64,000 nt of DNA from Saprospiraceae bacterium. GTDB taxonomy: Bacteria > Bacteroidota > Bacteroidia > Chitinophagales > Saprospiraceae. Both the position numbers and the translations under genes were made by a program. Of this stretch, positions 35,858 through 45,121 are shown one piece after another (the stretch's first letter is position 1; every line of letters starts with the position of its first letter). The notes beneath the pieces were generated by a model that searched no databases, had not been told where the DNA came from, and was given only the letters and a program-made list of their open reading frames with translations. The stretch is taken from the NCBI GenBank assembly GCA_028284395.1, contig JANQRV010000637.1:1-64000 (forward strand), in the 5' to 3' direction.

Positions 35858-37282
35858 TTAATATTCGAATTCGATTCTCTCGCTCGGATAATCAAATAGA
35901 TAGGTTTCTTTGATTAGCTTCGCAACTTTTTGGGGGACCATGGTTTCCCACCCGGTACCTCCTTCCTGGATTAATTCATAGACTTGTTTGGTGAAAATAT
36001 TAAGGACTTCTGGATCGAATTCTGAAATATCGATAATTTGTTGATTGTCCAGCAAATGCCGGTATAGAAATTTGACCCCTTCCGGGACCGGAAGTGTTTC
36101 TGCTTTCATTAATTCGGGACTCCCTTCCTGCAGGGATGGATAGACATAGACACGGACTTCATGAGTGAAAAGCTCCCCGAAAGCTGCAATCAGCCGGCCA
36201 TCGAGATTCTGATAATACTTTTGGTTGATCAAATCCAGCAACTTGTGTGCTTCCAGGACTACGGCTAATTGGCGAATTTTGAAATCGGAAAAATATTGCA
36301 GCATTTCCTGATGATCTGCACAGTTTGAAATGACGACGGTATAGCCCAGAGCATTCAAAAGAGTGGCCCGGTCGAGAAAGTCCTTTTCATTGGGATTCTT
36401 TTCACCTTTTTTGCAGAGGCTTTCCAGCGGAATCTCCGTTAATAGGAATGTCTTATCGGTCTGGACTTCCGGATTGTTTTTGAATTGTTTATAACTTTTC
36501 TGAAGCATATCTTGATGGGTGAGTGTAGGGGGGCGAAAGCTGCTTCTGACCACCATCACATACTTCTTGTAAAGAAATTCTGATGCATGAACATTCTTTC
36601 CTTCTGGACTGAACATCGCTAGCTCGGTCAGATTGTGCTTTACGAGGTAGAGGCTGAGCAGTTTGTTATTGACATGCTCAAAGTCCGGTCCATTCAGGCG
36701 GATCATATCTATTTTGGCCCGACCGTGCAGGCCATCCAACAGAGAGATGATCATGGTTTCTGGGTCATCAGGGTAGCGGAAACAAGCGTAGATCAGGTTG
36801 ACGCCAAGAATACCTACGGCTTGTTGTTGTAGGCGATTGTCATTATCCAACATGCTAACATGAATTACCAAATCGTTTGGACCTCGGTCGGGATCTAATT
36901 GAAAACGGATCCCCAACCATCCATCACCATTAATTGTGCGGTGATAGTTAATGGCGGCGATGGTATCGGCAAAGACAAAGAAGTTTGTATTGGGGCGTTC
37001 GGCTTGTAGGCGGGATTCAATTAAGTCGTATTCGTGATCCAGCATTTTATATAACCGGGGCTCACAAACATATCTGCCGCTATCTTCGACCCCATAGATT
37101 TGATCCGAATAAACTTTGTCATAAGCGGACATAGTCTTTGCGATGGTGCCAGCTGCTCCTCCTACCTGAAAGAAGTAGCGGGCAACTTCCTGTCCTGCGC
37201 CAATTTCGGCGAAAGTGCCATATATTTTTCGATCAAGGTTGATTTCCAGGGCTTTTTGTTCGGTCTCTAATTGCTGGTACAT
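35858..37282 (-). CDS. Conserved 474-aa protein of unknown function
   Basis: A soluble protein with no signal peptide. The opening, LDRKIYGTFAEIGAGQEVARYFFQVGGAAGTIAKTMSAYDK, contains GAGQEVARYFF and GGAAGTIAKTMSAYD, which I recall from a family found in Bacteroidota and Cyanobacteria that databases label inconsistently (for example as nicotinate-nucleotide adenylyltransferase or TonB-dependent receptor). Nothing here supports either label: there is no nucleotidyltransferase HxGH motif and no barrel. It contains a Rossmann-like stretch near 300-350 (NALGYTVVISNCADHQEML). It leads a minus-strand run with the M15 and FG-GAP genes. Confidence 0.8.
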   Translation of the reverse strand: MYQQLETEQKALEINLDRKIYGTFAEIGAGQEVARYFFQVGGAAGTIAKTMSAYDKVYSDQIYGVEDSGRYVCEPRLYKMLDHEYDLIESRLQAERPNTNFFVFADTIAAINYHRTINGDGWLGIRFQLDPDRGPNDLVIHVSMLDNDNRLQQQAVGILGVNLIYACFRYPDDPETMIISLLDGLHGRAKIDMIRLNGPDFEHVNNKLLSLYLVKHNLTELAMFSPEGKNVHASEFLYKKYVMVVRSSFRPPTLTHQDMLQKSYKQFKNNPEVQTDKTFLLTEIPLESLCKKGEKNPNEKDFLDRATLLNALGYTVVISNCADHQEMLQYFSDFKIRQLAVVLEAHKLLDLINQKYYQNLDGRLIAAFGELFTHEVRVYVYPSLQEGSPELMKAETLPVPEGVKFLYRHLLDNQQIIDISEFDPEVLNIFTKQVYELIQEGGTGWETMVPQKVAKLIKETYLFDYPSERIEFEY

Positions 37283-37367
37283 GTTTTCTATTAACGATAT
37301 TTAATCGAATTGGCATTTGCGATTGCGATCAGACATAGCTAATTCAGCTGTTGAACTGAAATTTGTC

Positions 37368-37375
37368 TATTTTTG
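37368..37375 (+). promoter_or_regulatory. Possible -7 box of mnmG
   Basis: TATTTTTG matches the Bacteroidota -7 consensus and ends 50 bp before the mnmG ATG. No clear TTTG lies 19-21 bp upstream. Confidence 0.35.
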
Positions 37376-37425
37376 TTGTCTGTTGACGAAAGCGTTTTGA
37401 TGTGTCGCAAAAGTAATTAAAATAT

Positions 37426-39291
37426 ATGTTTCCAAAATACGATGTCATTGTTGTAGGGGCGGGACACTCCGGCTGTGAAGCAGCAGTGGCTGCAGCGAAT
37501 ATGGGATCCAAGGTGTTATTGGCTACTATGAATATGAATACCATTGCCCAAATGTCCTGTAATCCAGCAATGGGTGGAGTAGCAAAGGGGCAAATCGTGC
37601 GTGAAGTGGATGCTCTCGGCGGGTATTCCGGTATTGTGACCGATCATACCATGATTCAATTTAGAATGCTGAATCAGTCCAAGGGGCCAGCAATGTGGAG
37701 CCCTAGAGCGCAAAGTGACCGAATGTCGTTTGCGAAAAAGTGGCGAATGATGTTGGAGGCACATCCCAATATCGATTTTTGGCAAGAAATGGTAACGGGC
37801 ATACTAGTGAAAGATGGGCGTGCAAGAGGTGTCAGAACTTCCATCGGCCTCGAAATTGAAAGTGAAGCGGTAGTGCTCACCAATGGAACATTTCTAAATG
37901 GAATTATTCACATCGGCGAAAAACAATTTGGAGGAGGTCGAGCGGGTGAAAGAGCGGCAAAAGGGATTACTGAACAATTGATTGAATTGGGATTTGAGTC
38001 GGGGCGAATGAAAACTGGCACTCCTCCACGAGTGGATGGCCGCAGCCTTAACTGGGAAGCGATGGAGGAACAACCTGGAGATGAACAACCGGGCAGATTT
38101 TCTTATCTCGATACACCGGCACTAGAAAAACAAATGCCTTGCCATATCACTTATACGAGCAAGGAAGTACATGAAATATTAAAAAGCGGCTTTGACCGCT
38201 CACCACTTTTCAATGGCCGGATTCGAGGCCTAGGTCCGCGGTATTGCCCTTCCATTGAGGATAAGATCGATCGTTTTGCCGATCGGGAAAGACATCAGAT
38301 GTTTGTGGAACCGGAGGGGAGAGACACCTGTGAAATTTACGTCAATGGTTTTTCTTCCTCTCTTCCTGAAGATGTACAATTCAAGGCCCTAAGAAAGGTT
38401 CAGGGCTTTGAAAATGTGAAAATGTTTCGACCTGGTTATGCCATCGAGTATGATTTTTTCCCTCCTACGCAGCTCAAATTATCACTTGAAACCCATCTGA
38501 TTAAGAACTTGTTTTTTGCGGGTCAAATCAATGGTACGACTGGATATGAAGAGGCAGCTTGCCAGGGACTCATCGCAGGTATAAATGCCCATTTGGCCAT
38601 TCATGAAGAAGAGCCTTTTATCCTTAAGCGGTCAGAGGCTTATATCGGGGTACTGATTGATGATTTGGTGAATAAGGGTACCAAAGAACCGTATCGCATG
38701 TTTACTTCGAGGGCCGAATACCGCATCCTTTTACGTCAGGATAATGCCGATATTCGCTTATCACCGATTGCCGACGGAATAGGAGTACGTGAAATGTCAG
38801 AACGCATTCAAAGAGTCGATGAAAAAAAGAAAGCGGCATCAAGCATTGAAAAATTTATGAGAAAGACGAGTGTCGGTCCAGATCAGATCAATGCTTTTTT
38901 GATCGAGCGAGGAAGCGCCCAAATAAAACAAAAAGTGAAATTGCACGGCATTTTGCTGCGACCGCAGATAGATCTTAAAGGGCTAATCCAGGCGCTGCCA
39001 TTTTTGAAGACCGAAATGAATCAATATGATCAGGTTTGCCAGGATTTGGCAGAGATCAATATGAAGTACGAGGGGTATATTAAAAAGGAGGAGGAAATGG
39101 TCAATAAAATGAACCGGTTAGAGCAAGTGCGGATTAACGAGGGCTTTGATTACGAACAATTGCAATCACTGTCTTCCGAGGCCAGGGAGAAGTTAATGAA
39201 AATCAAACCAATGACCATAGGGCAAGCCAGTAGGATTAGTGGGGTTTCTCCAGCCGACATTTCCGTATTATTAGTCCATATGGGTCGATGA
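37426..39291 (+). CDS. mnmG: tRNA U34 carboxymethylaminomethyl-modification enzyme MnmG
   Basis: A 621-aa FAD protein (GidA) that with MnmE installs the cmnm5 group at U34 of certain tRNAs. The FAD-binding motif is VVGAGHSGCEAAVAAANMG at the N terminus; signature segments SCNPAMGGVAKGQIVREVDALGG and GLGPRYCPSIEDKI are intact, as is GQINGTTGYEEAACQG. The C-terminal helical domain (about 550-621) that contacts MnmE and tRNA is present. It converges on fluC with one base between the stops. mnmE is not in the window. Confidence 0.97.
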   Translation: MFPKYDVIVVGAGHSGCEAAVAAANMGSKVLLATMNMNTIAQMSCNPAMGGVAKGQIVREVDALGGYSGIVTDHTMIQFRMLNQSKGPAMWSPRAQSDRMSFAKKWRMMLEAHPNIDFWQEMVTGILVKDGRARGVRTSIGLEIESEAVVLTNGTFLNGIIHIGEKQFGGGRAGERAAKGITEQLIELGFESGRMKTGTPPRVDGRSLNWEAMEEQPGDEQPGRFSYLDTPALEKQMPCHITYTSKEVHEILKSGFDRSPLFNGRIRGLGPRYCPSIEDKIDRFADRERHQMFVEPEGRDTCEIYVNGFSSSLPEDVQFKALRKVQGFENVKMFRPGYAIEYDFFPPTQLKLSLETHLIKNLFFAGQINGTTGYEEAACQGLIAGINAHLAIHEEEPFILKRSEAYIGVLIDDLVNKGTKEPYRMFTSRAEYRILLRQDNADIRLSPIADGIGVREMSERIQRVDEKKKAASSIEKFMRKTSVGPDQINAFLIERGSAQIKQKVKLHGILLRPQIDLKGLIQALPFLKTEMNQYDQVCQDLAEINMKYEGYIKKEEEMVNKMNRLEQVRINEGFDYEQLQSLSSEAREKLMKIKPMTIGQASRISGVSPADISVLLVHMGR

Positions 39292-39292
39292 T

Positions 39293-39673
39293 TTATGAAC
39301 CCACAAGTTGGCCTATTCGAAGCCCGAAAAATATGCAAAGAAGTCCGGTCAGTAAACTAATTGTGATATAAGCCACGGCCATCCACGGACTGCCTTCATT
39401 AAACAGGTGGAAATTTTCATTTGAAAAAGTCGAGAAGGTACTAAAGCCTCCGCAAAACCCCGTCATTAACATCAGCTTTGCTTGATTGGACCATAAGTTT
39501 TGTGTGTTCACACCTACCAAAAAGCCTAAAATCAAACAAGAAATGATGTTGGCCCACAAGGTTGCCCAGGGGAATTCACTCGTTTGGCTTTTGACCAACA
39601 GAGAAATACCGAATCGGCAAATACTTCCGAGCCCACCTCCGATGAATACCCACAGAAAGTTCAGCAGGTTCAT
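39293..39673 (-). CDS. crcB: Fluoride channel FluC/CrcB
   Basis: About 126 aa with four hydrophobic segments, the size of a Fluc fluoride channel. Motifs include GGGLGSICRFGIS at the N terminus and GFCGGFSTFSTFSNE, the broken third helix with the phenylalanine box that lines the pore. I chose the ATG at 39673; an in-frame upstream start at 39736 lies within the preceding gene. The ATG overlaps the stop of the upstream WecA-like gene (ATGA), indicating translational coupling. No fluoride riboswitch is visible. Confidence 0.9.
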   Translation of the reverse strand: MNLLNFLWVFIGGGLGSICRFGISLLVKSQTSEFPWATLWANIISCLILGFLVGVNTQNLWSNQAKLMLMTGFCGGFSTFSTFSNENFHLFNEGSPWMAVAYITISLLTGLLCIFFGLRIGQLVGS

Positions 39674-40764
39674 TGGAATTGCATTTTTCCAGCTTCGACA
39701 GCTAGCCTTTTTCGGACTACAGCCCGGTGGAGCCAATAGGTCATCGCGGTTGCAAGCGTAATGATTATCAAAAGCAATAGATGTAGATCCAGAACATTGT
39801 GTAAACTGAAGACCAAAGCGATGAATAAGAAATTGACAAAGACCAAAGTCAATGTCGCATGTACATGGGTCATGCCGAAATCAACAAGTAGATGATGAAT
39901 ATGCCGGCGATCTGGTTTAAAAGGAGAATGGCCCCTGATGATACGTGTAGTGAATACCCTAAAAGTATCAAAAAGAGGGATGATGAGAATTCCAATTGCT
40001 ACAACGGGGGTAGATTGGAATTTGAAAACAGCAGTTGCATCATCGAGATTATGGTTGATGTCAATGAATTTTATGATGAGTATAGAAAGAGTTATACCGA
40101 TTAGTAGTGATCCCGTGTCTCCCATAAATATCTTGGCTGGCGAAAAATTATACTTCAGGAAGGCGATGATTGATCCTGTAATCGAAAATGCAACCACGGC
40201 AAATGGCATGAATTCAGTGCCATTGACCGCATACCAAACGCCTAACGTGGAGGATACCAGGGCTCCAATGCTTCCCGCTAATCCATCGATGCCATCAATG
40301 AGGTTTACAGCATTTGTAATGACCAGGATTGTGAAGATTGAGATGATGGTAAAGAGCCAGAACGGGAATTCAGTTGATTGGTAGAAGAGCCCATAAAAAC
40401 TCTTCAACTGAATTTCGGATTTGAAAACCAAGATGGAGGCTGCCAGAATCTGAGCGATCAATTTATTGGATGCACTGACCGGATTCAGGTCGTCACGGGT
40501 GCCAATCAGGAAAATGATAATGAAAGCACAAAGTATGAATTGTAACTCACTGAATCGCTCTCCAACCGGTGTCCAAAGCACAATCGCGAAGAGCGTACCA
40601 GCGAAAATACTGATGCCGCCCAGGGAAGGTGTTTTCACAGTATGAGAACTTCGCTCGTTGGGTTCATCATACAATCTTTTATCTCTTGCGACATCAATAA
40701 TTGAAGGTATTGCGAAGTAGGTCAGCGTGAACGCTGTCAAAAAACTAAGAAATAATATCAGCAT
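39670..40764 (-). CDS. WecA/MraY-family undecaprenyl-phosphate sugar-1-phosphate transferase
   Basis: A 364-aa polytopic membrane protein. It carries the family motifs YDEPNERSSHTVKTPSLGGISIF, GTRDDLNPVSASNK (DD metal site), NLIDGIDGLAGSIG (catalytic), GDTGSLLIG and PDRRHIHHLL. These fit the WecA branch, which moves GlcNAc-1-P (or a related sugar) from UDP to undecaprenyl phosphate to start O-antigen or capsule synthesis. The exact sugar cannot be read. It is translationally coupled to fluC. Confidence 0.9.
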   Translation of the reverse strand: MLILFLSFLTAFTLTYFAIPSIIDVARDKRLYDEPNERSSHTVKTPSLGGISIFAGTLFAIVLWTPVGERFSELQFILCAFIIIFLIGTRDDLNPVSASNKLIAQILAASILVFKSEIQLKSFYGLFYQSTEFPFWLFTIISIFTILVITNAVNLIDGIDGLAGSIGALVSSTLGVWYAVNGTEFMPFAVVAFSITGSIIAFLKYNFSPAKIFMGDTGSLLIGITLSILIIKFIDINHNLDDATAVFKFQSTPVVAIGILIIPLFDTFRVFTTRIIRGHSPFKPDRRHIHHLLVDFGMTHVHATLTLVFVNFLFIALVFSLHNVLDLHLLLLIIITLATAMTYWLHRAVVRKRLAVEAGKMQFQ

Positions 40765-40892
40765 TATTTTAATCTTTTGGGCCTCGCAAAAGTAAAAAAA
40801 TAGCTTGTTAACGGATGGAAAGGAGAATTATTTATTGTATGAGGACGGCTGAAATGCGAGCCAATAGGTACTTCCGTAGTTTACGTTATGGG

Positions 40893-42245
40893 TTATGGTT
40901 TGGTTTCTTTTTTTCGCCAGTTTTCCAGATTGGGACAACCGTCGTACATCGCGTCAATATTTAAGTAGGTTGAACTTACCTTTTCTTCAATCCAGGTACC
41001 GATAAACCCACTTTGTTTAGAATCCTTGGCCGCTTTTACAATCTTGGCGTAGTCCTGCTCCAAGTTAGCCCGGTGTGGAGCGGTTTGAGATTGTAACTGG
41101 ACAATACGATATCCGGTTTCTCCCCTGGGGTCAGTGAATTCGAAAGGTGCAGAAACCTGCCCCACTTCCATGGTGTCAATCGTGAAATAGATGTCGGGGT
41201 CCAAATCTCCAATTTCAAAGAAAGTATTCCCGGAAGCCGGATTGACCATGCGTCCATCGTTATTATAACTTTGTTCGTTGTCATCGGAAAATAATTTGAC
41301 TGCTACCGAAAAAGTCATAGAATCGGTGCTCACCAAATTTCGGATACTGTCTAAATGCATTTCGGCAGCTTCCAGGTCAGCATCCGTAATTTCTGGTTTA
41401 ATCAAGATGTGGCGGACACGAATGGTGTTTCCACGTCTTTCCTGCAATTGAATGATGTGATAGCCAAATTCGGTCTCCGTTACCTCTGAGATTTCGTCTT
41501 TATCAAGGTTGTAGGCAGCAGCTTCAAATTCCTGAACGAATTTTCCCCTCTTAGTCCAACCAAGGTCACCACCCGCTCGAGCGGAACCATCATCGGAAAA
41601 AGTCTGTGCCATTTCTTCAAATGTTGCTTGTTCAGTAATGATCAGATTTCGAATAGAATCCAATAAGTTGATGGCAATATTTTTCTGATTTTCATTAACC
41701 TTCGGACGATAGACAATTTCTCCGATTTCAACCTCTGAATTGAAGTATGGTAGGCTGTCGTTGGGAATACGATTGAAGAAATCTTTCACTTCTGATGGTG
41801 TTACCGTTATACTTTGTATGACGGAGTTTCGCATGCGTTCTACCAGCAATTGATTTTTCATATCTTCCCTCACTTGCTCTTTTACTTCATTTACGGTCTG
41901 ACCATAATAAGCTTCAAACTGGCTAACGTCGTTGTTCATATAGGTGAGTATGCGTTCGATCCGCGCATTCAACTGTGTTTCAACCTCAGCGTCCGCTACC
42001 AAAATACTATCCAACTTGGCTTGATTGAGTAAGAGTTTTGATCCCATTATCTGTGCGAGGATATTACAACGAACTCCCTCCGGAAGATTGCTATTTTGGT
42101 CTTGCATCAGTGCGTGTTGTTCTTCAATTTCGGAAAGCAACACCAATTCTCCTCCAACGGTGGCAATAACCTTGTCGATTACTTGTTTTTGAGCAAGCAA
42201 GCAGTTCGATGTAAAGATTAGTAGGACTACGAGACCTTTTTTCAT
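40893..42245 (-). CDS. SurA-like periplasmic peptidyl-prolyl isomerase
   Basis: A 450-aa exported protein: signal peptide MKKGLVVLLIFTSNCLLAQ, SurA-type N-terminal domain (VIDKVIATVGGELVLLSEIEEQ), then two parvulin-like (PpiC) domains at about 170-275 and 278-385 (FSDDGSARAGGDLGWTKRG, FGYHIIQLQERRG; RVRHILIKPE). SurA guides outer-membrane proteins across the periplasm. The second parvulin domain is less typical (FSDDNEQSYNNDGRMVNP). It is last in a three-gene chaperone run, 11 bp after the preceding gene. Confidence 0.92.
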   Translation of the reverse strand: MKKGLVVLLIFTSNCLLAQKQVIDKVIATVGGELVLLSEIEEQHALMQDQNSNLPEGVRCNILAQIMGSKLLLNQAKLDSILVADAEVETQLNARIERILTYMNNDVSQFEAYYGQTVNEVKEQVREDMKNQLLVERMRNSVIQSITVTPSEVKDFFNRIPNDSLPYFNSEVEIGEIVYRPKVNENQKNIAINLLDSIRNLIITEQATFEEMAQTFSDDGSARAGGDLGWTKRGKFVQEFEAAAYNLDKDEISEVTETEFGYHIIQLQERRGNTIRVRHILIKPEITDADLEAAEMHLDSIRNLVSTDSMTFSVAVKLFSDDNEQSYNNDGRMVNPASGNTFFEIGDLDPDIYFTIDTMEVGQVSAPFEFTDPRGETGYRIVQLQSQTAPHRANLEQDYAKIVKAAKDSKQSGFIGTWIEEKVSSTYLNIDAMYDGCPNLENWRKKETKP

Positions 42246-42256
42246 CTCTTTTGGTT

Positions 42257-43117
42257 TTAATCGATAAACAATTGAATATCATTTCGCCGCAAGGCCAGAT
42301 CGTACATCTCCAGTTTCTTCTCCTCCAATAGTTCCAACTTCCTTTGCCGCATGATTACTTTTCGGGCCTGTCCTTCAATAAAAGAAAGCGGAGCAATTTC
42401 TTTTTGCTTTTTCACTTCCAACACCTTGAAGAAGTACTGATAATCATTATCTCGGTTTGTTACCTCCAAGCGGGCTCGAACATTCTTACTAGAAATGGTC
42501 CCTTCTGGTAATTTGCCGGCAATTTCGTCTAATGCATACCAGGTACTGTCAACCAACAGATATTCGCTGGCATTTTCTGTGCAGTAATTGATGAGCTTTT
42601 GTTGATCCCCTTCCTTTTTACTGTTCCAAAACCCCCGTAAGGTAGCTGAATTTGGAACGGGGAGCTTGACTTTTATAAAATGACAACGCAGAATCGGCGT
42701 TTCCAGTTGATATTGTTCTTTGTTCTTTTCATAAAAGTCTTTCAATTCATCCGCCTCAACTTCCGCATCCAGTAATTGATCGAGCATCATTTTCTCATAG
42801 TTATGTAACACCAATGAAGCCCGATAATCCTGCACCATCTTATCAATATTGAGATCGTTTGGGATGTTTTTTTCAGCTTCATATAGGAGTAAAGCGTCTT
42901 TGACCCAGCGATCTACGTATGAACTAATGATCAAAGTACTGTCCTGACTGCTGGTTTGAGCCGGGAACATACCTTCTAGCTCAGAAAGGTACAGTGATAT
43001 ATTGTGAACCCTTGCTAATAGTTTATCGTTTTCTTCTCCTTGCGTTTCAGGTAATTCACAGCTGGAGGCCGTCCACAGAAGCACAATCGACAGTAACAAG
43101 CATCCTAGTTTTGCCAT
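42257..43117 (-). CDS. SurA/PpiC-related lipoprotein without a clear isomerase core
   Basis: A 286-aa protein with a lipoprotein signal ending WTASSCE. It has a SurA-like N-terminal helical region (ARVHNISLYLSELEGMFP, SYVDRWVKDALLLYEAEKN) and a parvulin-sized central segment (PILRCHFIKVKLPV, EYLLVDSTWYALDEI) that lacks the usual GGDLG and FGYHI motifs. It may be a chaperone without isomerase activity. It lies between two bona fide PpiC proteins with 4-bp and 11-bp gaps, so it is probably part of the same complex or pathway. Confidence 0.75.
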   Translation of the reverse strand: MAKLGCLLLSIVLLWTASSCELPETQGEENDKLLARVHNISLYLSELEGMFPAQTSSQDSTLIISSYVDRWVKDALLLYEAEKNIPNDLNIDKMVQDYRASLVLHNYEKMMLDQLLDAEVEADELKDFYEKNKEQYQLETPILRCHFIKVKLPVPNSATLRGFWNSKKEGDQQKLINYCTENASEYLLVDSTWYALDEIAGKLPEGTISSKNVRARLEVTNRDNDYQYFFKVLEVKKQKEIAPLSFIEGQARKVIMRQRKLELLEEKKLEMYDLALRRNDIQLFID

Positions 43118-43121
43118 GTGG

Positions 43122-45095
43122 CTATCCTTTTATCAATTTTTCAAACACCTTATTATTAACCTTTATCTTGTATTCCTTTTCTAACTGCTCGATCCATTGT
43201 TTTTCTAAATAATCCTGGTAATCAGCTATCACATACCCCTTGGCTTCATTGAGTGTTTTATCCACCGCCGGACTCATGTTCTCAATCTTCATAAACTCAA
43301 TCAACTTGTCTTTCTCATTGTTGTAAGGAGTCGAAATGGCGCCGGCTTTCCATTCCATCCTTTTTAGTTGCATATTTCGGCCCTTTTCCATCTTAACTTC
43401 TTCCACCGTCAGAATCTCCGATTCGCTGTTGAATTTTGCCAGTACCGCACTGATCGGATTCTTCTTAGCAAAAGCCTGCAATTCTTTGACCTTGGCTTCA
43501 TGTTCACTTTTTAGTTTATAGATTGAAACTTGCGCACGTTCTCCCCATCGATATTTTCCTTTAATCGAATCAAAAAAGGTCTTTAGTCCAGCGGTATCTT
43601 GGGAGGCTCGATCCCAAACCAACATCTTCGTAACTTCAAAGAGCAGAATCCCTTCCTCATATTCCCTCATCAAAGCTTTAAAGTCGGGATATTTTTCTTC
43701 CAATCTATTTTCTTCATATTTGAAGCACTGTTGCTCGACAAATTCTTCATAAAGCCGATTAGCTACATAATTCACATCACCGGATCTGGCGTACGTCATA
43801 CGTTTCCTCGAAGCATTTCTCAAGAATTTAACAAAATCACTCACATCTGCCTGGAAACCATCATCCATGGTAAAGAGAACCTTTTCCAGATTCTGTTTTG
43901 GAGCCTGCCATCGGAACGTTAAGAAAGTATCATTTAAGGCAGTAGTGAATTTCGACAAAACTTCCGGGTTCTCCCTGAAATTGCCATCGGCTTTGATTTG
44001 CGCCAATACGGCAGCTTGCGCTTTTGCAAAACGGCCATCATTTTTAATATTTGCTTCTAAACGACGCTTTTCAATGTTATAAGGTTGTATACCTCTATGA
44101 CTTATTCTTTTGACGATGTGCCATCCGAGGCTGGACTTGAATGGCATAGAGATAGTATTGTCTTCCTCAATAGCGAATGCTGCATCTTCGAAAGATTTTT
44201 CATATTTACTGATCCCGAAGAAACCAAGATAGCCGCCATTAGGTTGTGATCTCTTGTCCTCAGATCGTTCTTTTGCTATGGTGTTGAAATCGCCGCCTGC
44301 ATTCAATAGTTGATACAAGCTATCTATGATTTCTTTTGCTTCTTCTGGTGTTCGGCCATCCTCTCGAATGAGAATATGGGCAGCCTCTATTTCCCCCCTT
44401 GCCGGTCGTCTGCTATTGACTTTTACCAGGTGATATCCCATTTTAGTGCGTACAGGTTCCGATAGTTCACCAATGGGCAAAGTGTAAACGGCATTTTCCA
44501 GCGGATAGAACCCATCCGGAAACAGAACTTCCAGAAACCCGATTCTACCGCCATTGTTTTTAGCGGATTCGTCGTCAGATAGTTCTGCTGCCACCTTCGC
44601 AAAATCCTCTCCGTTTAAAATTCGTTTTCTGGCCGCTATTGCTCTGCTGAAGGCCGCCATAGTATCTTTGGCATTCGCATTGAGGTCCACTGAGAACAGG
44701 AGGTGACTGAAATCAGAATCCTGCGACTTACGGTCGTAAGCCTCTTTTACCAGTTTTTCGGTTACTTCTTTATTGATGAGATAGGAATCGGCCAGTTGTC
44801 GGCGATAGCCTTCCAATTCTTTAATGAGTTTGGGAATGGTGTCGATCTTCATGTCTCTGGCCTTCTCCACCTTGAGCTTAAATTTGGTATATAGATCGAG
44901 GTATTCCTTAAGGGAGGTTTCAGAAAAGTCAGCCTTTTCCGCGTTTGTCTTCGTGTAGATGTATTTGAATTCAGAAACGTGTACGGGTGTATCTGCTACG
45001 GTAAATAATACCGGGTCAGCACTTTGTTTTTGTGCTGAGGCAAAGTGGGCAACAGCAAATAAAATGAAAATCAGAAATAAACGATTCATCATCAT
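43122..45095 (-). CDS. Exported peptidyl-prolyl isomerase with two PpiC domains
   Basis: A 657-aa protein with signal peptide (MMMNRLFLIFILFAVAHFASAQ), an N-terminal helical region (about 25-125), two parvulin domains at about 130-235 and 238-345 (LSDDESAKNNGGRIGFLEVLFP, MGYHLVKVNSRRPARG; AAHILIREDG, PNGGYLGFFGISKYEKSFEDAAF, LGWHIVKRISHRG), and about 300 further helical residues. The order resembles PpiD/SurA chaperones for outer-membrane proteins. It starts 26 bp after purD and leads the chaperone trio. Confidence 0.88.
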   Translation of the reverse strand: MMMNRLFLIFILFAVAHFASAQKQSADPVLFTVADTPVHVSEFKYIYTKTNAEKADFSETSLKEYLDLYTKFKLKVEKARDMKIDTIPKLIKELEGYRRQLADSYLINKEVTEKLVKEAYDRKSQDSDFSHLLFSVDLNANAKDTMAAFSRAIAARKRILNGEDFAKVAAELSDDESAKNNGGRIGFLEVLFPDGFYPLENAVYTLPIGELSEPVRTKMGYHLVKVNSRRPARGEIEAAHILIREDGRTPEEAKEIIDSLYQLLNAGGDFNTIAKERSEDKRSQPNGGYLGFFGISKYEKSFEDAAFAIEEDNTISMPFKSSLGWHIVKRISHRGIQPYNIEKRRLEANIKNDGRFAKAQAAVLAQIKADGNFRENPEVLSKFTTALNDTFLTFRWQAPKQNLEKVLFTMDDGFQADVSDFVKFLRNASRKRMTYARSGDVNYVANRLYEEFVEQQCFKYEENRLEEKYPDFKALMREYEEGILLFEVTKMLVWDRASQDTAGLKTFFDSIKGKYRWGERAQVSIYKLKSEHEAKVKELQAFAKKNPISAVLAKFNSESEILTVEEVKMEKGRNMQLKRMEWKAGAISTPYNNEKDKLIEFMKIENMSPAVDKTLNEAKGYVIADYQDYLEKQWIEQLEKEYKIKVNNKVFEKLIKG

Positions 45096-45121
45096 ATCCT
45101 ATCTTTTGGCTATTATAATTC

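Noticed and set aside
39240-39300. Fluoride riboswitch upstream of fluC
   Set aside because: fluC is translationally coupled to the WecA-like gene and no fluoride aptamer motif was seen in its leader.
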